DNA from: Thermoanaerobaculia bacterium
GTDB lineage: Bacteria > Acidobacteriota > Thermoanaerobaculia > Multivoradales > JAHEKO01
Assembly: GCA_029287645.1 (NCBI GenBank)
Contig: JARFQS010000433.1
Location: 1 to 5,169 of the forward strand
Length of the DNA stretch: 5,169 nucleotides
Direction of reading: 5' to 3'
The notes below the pieces were generated by a model. That model saw only the letters and a program-made list of their open reading frames with translations. It made no database searches and was not told where the DNA came from. The stretch's first letter is position 1; each line of letters begins with the position of its first letter. Positions 1 through 5,169 of this stretch are shown one piece after another. Position numbers and translations under genes: made by a program.

Positions 1-1129
1 CTCCTGTAGTCACCAGATTCGCCAACCATCCGTTGACTGCTCCGCCCATCAGACGTCGGTCATTCACCGCCAGGAAGAGGAACACCGCGACCAGAGGTAG
101 CAGAAGACCATTCAGGGCCTGAGCGAGGATGATGGCGGGAACGGGTCTGATTCCACTGAGGCCGAAACCCAGCCCTATCCCGAGCACGCCGAGCCAAACG
201 GCTCGATATCTCCACGAGGTAGAGCTCCACCTCTCTTCCTCACCCTCTTTCTCCAGCAGGCTACGGGCGGTTACTGCTGCCGCGAGCGGCGCCGTAATCG
301 CAGAGGACAGACCCGCTCCGAGAAGACCGATCGCGAAGAGGCTCGAAGCCCAGCCTCCCAACCTCTCCGCCAAGACCCTGGACAGGGCCACGAATGAGAA
401 CTGGCCCTCGACGGCCGTGCCCGTCACCAGCACTGCCATCGAGATCAGACCACCCAGTCCGACGGCGACGATCAGACCGATGCGCAGGTCGCGTAGACCC
501 TGTCCTCGTGCAAGTCCAGAACCGAGAAAGACGTTGTAGGGCACGACCGTGGTACCGACAAGACCGAGCACCAGAATGCCGGAGCCGGCTGGCATCGACG
601 GCACAAGGCTGGCGCGGACCAGCTCCCCAAGGGGAGGTTTTTGAAGAAAGGCCGTACACAGGAAGGCAACACCCATCACCGCGACCACCACGCTCAGGCT
701 GCGCGCCACGGTCTGTGGAGGATTGCGCCACAACAGCACTCCGGCGATCACTCCACTCAACGCGGTCAGAACGGGCGCCGGCCACCCGGTCGCCATCACT
801 GCGCCCGACACACCACCCAGAATGTTGCCGGCCTCATAGGCCGCGCACCCAATGATCACAGCTCCCAAGACCAGCAGTAGCACGGCACCCTTCTGCGGCC
901 CCTGCTGATACTGCTCACGCAAAGCCTGACCCAGGTTGCGCCCGGACACGACGGTGAGCCTGGCACTCGCTTCCTGCAGCACCAGGCAGGCACCCGTCGA
1001 GAACACCAGGGCCCAGAGCAGCGCCAGGCCGAACGAGGCTCCTGCCGAGGCTGCGGTCGTCACTGTACCGGGCCCGATGAACGCAGCCGCGATCACCGAC
1101 CACAAGAGAATGGACCCCAGACGCCTCAT
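1..1129 (-). CDS. NRAMP-superfamily membrane transporter lacking canonical metal-site motifs (3' end cut by the window edge)
   Basis: Reading the minus strand from the ATG at 1129 gives 376 residues without a stop, starting MRRLGSILLWSVIAAAFIGP and running off the left edge. About ten hydrophobic segments are visible, near residues 8-25, 33-52, 82-111, 116-135, 142-162, 182-206, 214-238, 260-290, 309-326 and 330-355. Family marks are QEASARL (52-58) after TM2, YEAGN (98-102) in TM3, and NDRRLMG (356-362) after TM10, which is typical of NRAMP proteins (COG1914). Known NRAMPs are about 400-450 aa, so one or more C-terminal helices are missing here. The TM1 metal motif DPGN is replaced by GPGT (19-22) and the TM6 motif MPHN by VPYN (196-199). 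The Asp, Asn, Met and His metal-site residues are therefore absent and Mn/Fe transport is unlikely. It overlaps the hyuB stop by 4 nt, which argues for co-expression. I infer uptake of the HyuAB substrate or a related solute. Family assignment is firm; the substrate is unknown. Confidence 0.85.
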   Translation of the reverse strand, partial: MRRLGSILLWSVIAAAFIGPGTVTTAASAGASFGLALLWALVFSTGACLVLQEASARLTVVSGRNLGQALREQYQQGPQKGAVLLLVLGAVIIGCAAYEAGNILGGVSGAVMATGWPAPVLTALSGVIAGVLLWRNPPQTVARSLSVVVAVMGVAFLCTAFLQKPPLGELVRASLVPSMPAGSGILVLGLVGTTVVPYNVFLGSGLARGQGLRDLRIGLIVAVGLGGLISMAVLVTGTAVEGQFSFVALSRVLAERLGGWASSLFAIGLLGAGLSSAITAPLAAAVTARSLLEKEGEEERWSSTSWRYRAVWLGVLGIGLGFGLSGIRPVPAIILAQALNGLLLPLVAVFLFLAVNDRRLMGGAVNGWLANLVTTG

Positions 1130-2724
1130 CCGTGCTCCCCCGACTCATCGCTACCCCAACCTCCACCCCCGGGAGTTTCGAGTACGAGCCGATCGCCCGG
1201 TTCGACCTCCAGGCCATCGATCCCTGACAACTCCACCACCTCGCCGCCAGCTCGCACGACAGCCTGCCTACCCAGCGCCCCCTCCTTTCCGCCAGCGGCA
1301 CCATAGGGTGCCTCCACTCTGTGCTGGCTCAAGATGGACAGAGACATTGCTTGCTGGAACAGGAATCGACGGATCACCCCGTCGCCGCCGCCGTGCCGAC
1401 CGGCCCCTCCCGAGCCGCGCCGCAAAGCAAACTCCTCCAGCCGCACCGGATAGCGATGTTCCAGAACCTCGGGATCAGTGATCGCGGTGTTGGTCATGTG
1501 GCTGTGCACGGCACTCTCTCCGTCGAAATTCGGCCCCGCGCCGCAACCCCCGCAGACTGTCTCGTAGTAGCCGAAGTCTTGATTGCCGAAGAGAACGTTG
1601 TTCATGGTTCCCTGACTGCAAGCCGCCAGGCCGAGGGCCTTCAGCAGGGTGTCGACCAGTCGCTGGCTCGTCTCCACATTCCCACCCACCACAGCCGGAG
1701 CCTCTCTCGGGTCGAGAGGAAACGGGGGATTCAAGATCCCTTCGGGGATCTTGAGGCTGACGGTCCGCAGGAGGCCTTCATTCAGGGGCAGCGGGCGATC
1801 GAGGAGTAGGCGAAAGGCGTAGAGGACCGCACTTCGGACCACCGCAGGGGTCGCATTCAGGTTGCCAGGGTGAACTGGTGCGGAGCCGGAGAAGTCGAGC
1901 AACCCCTGCCCATCCGAGAGATCCAAGGACACCACCAACGCTGAGCCGTCGTCGAGAAACTCGGTCGCTTGGAACCGGCCGTCTCCCAGACTGCGCAGGG
2001 CCTCGCGAACCCGAGCTTCCGACTGCGCTTTCAACGAGTCCATATAGTAGAGGACGGTCGTTTCTCCATGCTGTTCGGCCAGCGCCTGCAGAGCTACGAT
2101 GCCGCGACGATTCGCCGCGATTGCCGCCGCCAGATCGGCCAGGTTCTCCTCCACCGCCCTCGAGGGAAAAGGCCCTGCTGTCAGACGTCGGCGGATCTCG
2201 GACCACAGCGGCTCGCCTTCCCGGATCAGGTACTGCGGTTCGAGGACGATGCCCTCCTCCATCAGACTGCGGGCCTCAGGAGGCATCGAGCCAGGTCGAC
2301 TGCCGCCGATCTCCGCGTGGTGAGCCCGACTCGCAACGTAGCCGAGCAGCGGCCCCCCGGACTCACCTGCCGAATCCGAGCTGAAGACTGGAGAGATAAC
2401 CGTGATGTCGGGCAGGTGTGAGCCACCGAACCCGGGGTGGTTGGTGACCGCTACGTCCCCAGGACCGAGCGGCAAGACGTCTTTGACGGTCCGGACACAC
2501 AGACCCAGCGCGCCAAGGTGAACGGGAATGTGAGGGGCGTTGACGACCAGCTCTCCCTCCGGATCCAGGAGCGCACAGGAAAAGTCGAGGCGCTCCTTGA
2601 CGTTGACGGAAAGGGCCGTCCGGCGAAGTGCTTCTCCCATTTGCCAGGCGATGGCCGAGAAGCGGTGGACGAAGAGCTCCAGCTCGACGGCCTCGGCCCG
2701 TGCGCGGTCCGGTCGATCGCTCAT
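1126..2724 (-). CDS. hyuB: Hydantoinase B / 5-oxoprolinase-type subunit (HyuB family)
   Basis: The protein has 532 residues from the ATG at 2724, within the usual 500-590 aa of the hydantoinase B/oxoprolinase family (PF02538). With HyuA it should hydrolyse a cyclic amide (5-oxoproline, hydantoin or similar) in the cytoplasm using ATP. Visible blocks in order are KERLDFSCALLDPEG (43-57), NHPGFGGSHLPD (95-106), RAHHAEIGG (133-141), LKIPEGILNP in the middle, a CGGCGAG loop (391-397) followed by HSHMTNTAITDPE and HRYPVRLEEF, and the C-terminal glycine-rich PGGGGWG that closes many members. The His/Asp-rich NHP..HLPD and HH.EIGG blocks are the conserved core. The TMNNVLFGN and YYET regions resemble 5-oxoprolinase-like members rather than generic HyuB. 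An upstream in-frame start at 2817 would lie inside hyuA and add 31 arginine-rich residues unlike the family. The start at 2724 has a Shine-Dalgarno and overlaps the hyuA stop by 4 nt. The exact substrate is not determined. Confidence 0.93.
   Translation of the reverse strand: MSDRPDRARAEAVELELFVHRFSAIAWQMGEALRRTALSVNVKERLDFSCALLDPEGELVVNAPHIPVHLGALGLCVRTVKDVLPLGPGDVAVTNHPGFGGSHLPDITVISPVFSSDSAGESGGPLLGYVASRAHHAEIGGSRPGSMPPEARSLMEEGIVLEPQYLIREGEPLWSEIRRRLTAGPFPSRAVEENLADLAAAIAANRRGIVALQALAEQHGETTVLYYMDSLKAQSEARVREALRSLGDGRFQATEFLDDGSALVVSLDLSDGQGLLDFSGSAPVHPGNLNATPAVVRSAVLYAFRLLLDRPLPLNEGLLRTVSLKIPEGILNPPFPLDPREAPAVVGGNVETSQRLVDTLLKALGLAACSQGTMNNVLFGNQDFGYYETVCGGCGAGPNFDGESAVHSHMTNTAITDPEVLEHRYPVRLEEFALRRGSGGAGRHGGGDGVIRRFLFQQAMSLSILSQHRVEAPYGAAGGKEGALGRQAVVRAGGEVVELSGIDGLEVEPGDRLVLETPGGGGWGSDESGEHG
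1135..1141 (-). promoter_or_regulatory. Ribosome binding site of the NRAMP-like transporter gene
   Basis: The minus-strand sequence GGGGGAG lies 5 nt before the ATG at 1129, inside the last codons of hyuB. It is a good Shine-Dalgarno match at normal spacing and supports this start, which overlaps the hyuB stop codon as ATGA. Confidence 0.65.
1731..1754. repeat. Perfect 10-bp inverted repeat with a 4-nt TTCG/CGAA loop inside hyuB
   Basis: On the plus strand TCAAGATCCC is followed by TTCG and then by its exact reverse complement GGGATCTTGA. On the coding (minus) strand the loop is CGAA and the hairpin spells the conserved residues L-K-I-P-E-G-I-L. No T-run follows on the coding strand, so it is not a standard intrinsic terminator. 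The palindrome may be a by-product of codon choice over a conserved motif. The structure is certain as sequence; a function is not shown. Confidence 0.6.
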
Positions 2725-4994
2725 GACCGTTCCTCTCCGCTGCTGTGCCGAGTCAGCACCAGGCATCCCTGGGCATCGACGACCCCGAGCCAGCCTGCAT
2801 CGACTACCGTAGAGCAATGCTGCTCGAACACGAGGGCAGGACCCCGAAGCTCGAAGCCAGACTCCAAAGTGGCTCGGTCATAGGCGGACACGGGCTGCCA
2901 GGAGCCACCCATGAAGGCTTCCTGTCGACCGACAGCCCTCTTCTCTTTCGGATCCTCTGTACACTCGAGGCCGCGCTGCACACCCATCGAGGTCTCGACC
3001 GAGGAAGCGACGACTCTGACCGACTCCACTTCTATGTCTCGCTCCTCTGGCCGATAGCCGTAGTGGTCGGCGTAACTCTGTAAGAAGGAGTCTCGCAGAG
3101 AGCCGACCGATCTCACTTCCACCGCCAAGGTCGACTCCTGACCGCTGAATCGTAAGTAGACCAACCGCCTCCGAACCTCCACGCTCTCCCTCTCGACACC
3201 CTCACCCACCACCGCATCCACCGCCTCTCGGCCGAGCGCTTCGAGGAGCGCTTCGAGGGAGCCCACAGCCTCCTCGAGCGGCGCGAGAAGCTGACGCTCC
3301 GCAAAGCGCTCGACACGCGCATGGCCCAGACCGACGGCGCTCAACAAGCCGGCGTCCGAAGGCACCAGGACGACGCGCACGCCCAAGATCTCCGCCAGCG
3401 CGCAGGCATGCTGACCTCCAGCGCCTCCGAACGCCACTAGGACAAAATCACTCGGCCTGTAACCCCGCCGAATCGAGATTCGGCGCACGGCCTCCGCCAT
3501 TCGCTCATTCGCGATGTCGAGCAGCCCTTCGAGCATCTCCACCAGCGATATCTGCCCCTGGCCCGAGCGGCCCACCTCACTCTGCAATTGAGCTGCTGCC
3601 TCTCTGGCCGCCTCCGAGTCGATCGGTATCTCGAAGGCAGAGGGCTGCAGGCGTCCGAGCAGCAGGTTGACATCGGTCAACGTCAGCGGACCTCCGGCTC
3701 CGTAGCATGCCGGGCCCGGGGAGGCGCCGGCGCTCTCCGGACCGACCTTGAGTTGATGGCCATCGAACTGGCAGATCGAGCCTCCGCCCGCAGCCACCGT
3801 CTCGATCGCCAGTGTCGGCGCCATGAGATGAGCATCCCCGACCCGCGTTTCGAAAAGATAGTCGTAGTCTCCGTCGAAGCGAGACACATCCGTCGAGGTT
3901 CCCCCCATGTCGAAGGCCAGGCTGCGCGGGAAGCCCGACCATGCGGCCGCCTGAGCCGCACCGACGACACCACCTGCTGGCCCAGACAGCAGACTGTCCT
4001 TGGGTTGGAACTCCGCGGATCGCACGAGCCCTCCGGCACTGGTCAAGACGTGCAGTCTGCCATCGCAAAGGGCCTTCTGGACCCTGTCCAGATACGTTTC
4101 GATCACATCCGCCAGATAGGCATTCACCACCGTAGTCTGCGCCCTGGGCACGATCTTGATTCGCGGTGCCAACTCCGCAGAGCAAGAGACATGTGAAAAA
4201 CCCAGCGATCTCAACTCGTCTGCCAGCAACAGCTCGTGTCGCGCTGTCAGATAGCTGTGCAGGAAGGCGATCGCAGCGGTGTCTATGCCCCTGTCCAGCA
4301 TCTCGCGAGCCCGCACTCGGGTCGACTCCAGGTCGAGCGGCACGATGACCTCACCCTCGGAGTCCAGGCGCTCATCCACCTCGACCACGGTCTCGTAGAG
4401 CGGCTCGGGCTTGAGCACCTGGAGAGCAAACAGGTCTGGTCGCTGTTGGTTGCCGATGGCCAGCAGGTCTGCGAAACCGCGGGTCACGAACAACACCGTC
4501 CGAGCGCCACGTCGCTGCAGTAGGGCGTTGGTACCGCGCGTTGTCGCGAGACGCATGCTCATTCGGGGCAGAGTCGCCCCCAAGGGCGTTCCCGTCACCA
4601 GATGGGCCGCCAGAACGGGCGCCTCCTCATCGATGACGACTTCGCACGGTGTTCCGACATCGACTCCACCCACTTCGCGATCTAGCTCGATCTCGGATGT
4701 CGCTGGGCGGTGGCGCGTAATCGTCGCCAGATCGCCGTCGCTACCGAGGAGCCGAACGGTCGCTCCCTCGAGAAAGCCATCCGGCAGATCCCAGCCGAGG
4801 TCGAGGACCCACCTTGTCGGGCTCGCAGCATCGGTCACCACGCCACGCAGACAGCTCGTGCTCAGCAGCTTGGCGCGGTGGACTTCACCCGCCGGGTCCT
4901 CCGCGATGCAGTCGGTAAAGGTGCCGCCGGTGTCCACCCAGAGGTGCCACACGGGGGTCGAAGGTGCCTTCGCGCTCACGCGGTTGGTTTCCAC
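2721..4994 (-). CDS. hyuA: Hydantoinase A / 5-oxoprolinase-type ATPase subunit (HyuA family)
   Basis: The protein has 757 residues from the GTG at 4994. HyuA proteins belong to the ASKHA (actin-like) ATPase superfamily and are thought to activate the lactam by ATP-dependent phosphorylation before ring opening with HyuB. Domains are an N-terminal hydantoinase/oxoprolinase region (about 17-230) with first phosphate loop DTGGTFTDC (21-29) and TTRGTNALL (151-159), a hydantoinase A core (about 240-535) with second loop DMGGTSTD (362-369), VGPESAGASPGPACYG, and AFGGAGGQH (521-529), and a C-terminal acetone-carboxylase-like domain (about 545-750) with HYGYRPEERDIEVES. About 100 residues separate the first loop from TTRGTN, roughly 50 more than I recall for human OPLAH, and this makes the protein longer than the usual 680-720 aa. 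All key loops are intact. GTG at 4979 (752 aa) is an alternative start; no ATG is available. The stop overlaps the hyuB start. Family is firm; 5-oxoproline as substrate is a guess. Confidence 0.93.
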   Translation of the reverse strand: METNRVSAKAPSTPVWHLWVDTGGTFTDCIAEDPAGEVHRAKLLSTSCLRGVVTDAASPTRWVLDLGWDLPDGFLEGATVRLLGSDGDLATITRHRPATSEIELDREVGGVDVGTPCEVVIDEEAPVLAAHLVTGTPLGATLPRMSMRLATTRGTNALLQRRGARTVLFVTRGFADLLAIGNQQRPDLFALQVLKPEPLYETVVEVDERLDSEGEVIVPLDLESTRVRAREMLDRGIDTAAIAFLHSYLTARHELLLADELRSLGFSHVSCSAELAPRIKIVPRAQTTVVNAYLADVIETYLDRVQKALCDGRLHVLTSAGGLVRSAEFQPKDSLLSGPAGGVVGAAQAAAWSGFPRSLAFDMGGTSTDVSRFDGDYDYLFETRVGDAHLMAPTLAIETVAAGGGSICQFDGHQLKVGPESAGASPGPACYGAGGPLTLTDVNLLLGRLQPSAFEIPIDSEAAREAAAQLQSEVGRSGQGQISLVEMLEGLLDIANERMAEAVRRISIRRGYRPSDFVLVAFGGAGGQHACALAEILGVRVVLVPSDAGLLSAVGLGHARVERFAERQLLAPLEEAVGSLEALLEALGREAVDAVVGEGVERESVEVRRRLVYLRFSGQESTLAVEVRSVGSLRDSFLQSYADHYGYRPEERDIEVESVRVVASSVETSMGVQRGLECTEDPKEKRAVGRQEAFMGGSWQPVSAYDRATLESGFELRGPALVFEQHCSTVVDAGWLGVVDAQGCLVLTRHSSGEERS
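2731..2738 (-). promoter_or_regulatory. Ribosome binding site deciding the hyuB start
   Basis: The minus strand reads GGAGAGGA ending 6 nt before the ATG at 2724. This favours that start over the in-frame one at 2817 and fits translational coupling with hyuA, whose stop overlaps the ATG. Confidence 0.65.
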
Positions 4995-4995
4995 C

Positions 4996-5000
4996 CCTCC
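4996..5000 (-). promoter_or_regulatory. Purine-rich Shine-Dalgarno region upstream of hyuA, with an ambiguous start
   Basis: The minus strand reads GGAGG here, just after the yjbQ stop. It is only 1 nt from the GTG at 4994, which is very short, and 16 nt from the GTG at 4979, which is long. The continuing run GGTGGA at 4995-4990 would be about 10 nt from the 4979 start. The conserved protein begins around residue 16, so either start gives an intact enzyme. Confidence 0.4.
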
Positions 5001-5001
5001 C

Positions 5002-5169
5002 CTACTCGCCGATCACTTTGACCAGCACTCGCTTCGTACGCCGGCCGTCGAATTCGCCGTAGAAGATCTGCTCCCATGGACCCAGATCCAGACGACCGGC
5101 GGTCACCGCGACAACGACTTCTCGCCCCATGATCTGCCGCTTGTGGTGAGCATCCGCGTTGTCCTCTCC
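5002..5169 (-). CDS. yjbQ: YjbQ/UPF0047 family protein, C-terminal 55 residues (5' end cut by the window edge)
   Basis: Reading the minus strand from the right edge gives 55 residues ending at a TAG at 5004-5002. The stretch starts [20 protein letters not shown], contains [15 protein letters not shown], and ends [10 protein letters not shown]. These are hallmark C-terminal motifs of the YjbQ/UPF0047 family (PF01894, TIGR00149), proteins of about 130-140 aa, so roughly 60% of the gene lies outside the window. E. coli YjbQ has reported weak thiamine-phosphate synthase activity and the family is named secondary thiamine-phosphate synthase, but its physiological role is unsettled. The conserved DNADAH segment with its likely active-site His is intact. 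The stop lies 7 nt before the first possible hyuA start, so the two genes are probably co-transcribed. Whether YjbQ contributes to cyclic-amide metabolism or is a housekeeping gene next door cannot be told. Confidence 0.9.
   Translation of the reverse strand, partial: GEDNADAHHKRQIMGREVVVAVTAGRLDLGPWEQIFYGEFDGRRTKRVLVKVIGE

Noticed and set aside
623..642. CTCCCCAAGGGGAG followed by TTTTT on the plus strand, resembling an intrinsic terminator
   Set aside because: The stem is at most 6 bp with a loop too small to close well. It lies inside the transporter gene, and the T-run is on the non-coding strand, where no gene is being transcribed.
261..785. Open frames of 130-180 codons on both strands at 129-1481 that could be mistaken for hypothetical genes
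   Set aside because: The continuous minus-strand frame from 1129 to the left edge encodes a clear NRAMP-type membrane protein. The other frames are Arg-rich shadows.
1..1129. Annotation of the transporter as a Mn/Fe importer (mntH)
   Set aside because: The DPGN and MPH metal-site motifs are both substituted, so giving it the mntH name would be misleading.
1878..2384. Overlapping plus-strand open frames opposite hyuB (1878-2384, 1969-2421, 1321-1809, 2437-2883)
   Set aside because: They lie antisense to strongly conserved HyuB/HyuA motifs, have low-complexity Arg/Pro/Ser composition, and show no recognisable domain.
3588..4196. A 202-codon open frame on the plus strand opposite hyuA, and a similar one on the minus strand at 3577-4185
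   Set aside because: Both overlap the well-conserved HyuA core. Their translations are Arg/Ser/Gly-rich with no family motif, as expected for alternate frames of GC-rich coding DNA.
4995..5001. Possible promoter or regulatory site between yjbQ and hyuA
   Set aside because: The gap is only 7 nt, and I see no -35/-10 pair or operator-like repeat in the adjoining coding sequence.

Overview
The window is protein-coding almost end to end, and every gene I support lies on the minus strand, so transcription runs from high to low coordinates. In that order it holds the 3' end of a yjbQ/UPF0047 gene (cut by the right edge), a complete hyuA-type gene, a complete hyuB-type gene, and most of a gene for an NRAMP-superfamily membrane transporter (cut by the left edge). 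The gap between yjbQ and hyuA is only a few bases. hyuA/hyuB and hyuB/transporter each overlap by 4 nt (ATGA). I see no promoter, no terminator, no RNA gene and no mobile element. This looks like the interior of one longer operon.

The HyuA and HyuB proteins form the two halves of an ATP-dependent cyclic-amide hydrolase of the hydantoinase/5-oxoprolinase superfamily. HyuA supplies the actin-like (ASKHA) ATPase half and HyuB the partner half. Several stretches resemble 5-oxoprolinase-like members more than generic N-methylhydantoinases: the HyuB block YYETVCGGCGAG followed by VHSHMTNTAITDPE, and the HyuA blocks DTGGTFTDC and VGPESAGASPGPACYG. That makes 5-oxo-L-proline (pyroglutamate) or a related lactam the leading substrate guess, but sequence alone does not prove it.

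The transporter has the NRAMP fold signature but lacks the metal-coordinating motifs of true Mn/Fe NRAMPs. TM1 reads GPGT instead of DPGN, and TM6 reads VVPYN instead of the usual MPHN. It is translationally coupled to a cyclic-amide hydrolase, so it may import the organic substrate of HyuAB rather than a metal. Bacillus subtilis offers a parallel, because the NRAMP-like ycsG sits among the bacterial 5-oxoprolinase (pxpABC: ycsF, kipI, kipA) genes. This is the most interesting point in the window.

The organism is a moderately GC-rich bacterium (roughly 60% GC by eye) with compact operons and GTG-start use. The HyuA/HyuB style recalls Planctomycetota/Bacteroidota/Acidobacteriota-type 5-oxoprolinase homologues, but I cannot place the taxon with confidence. 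Long open frames on the plus strand opposite hyuA and hyuB are antisense shadows of GC-rich coding DNA.
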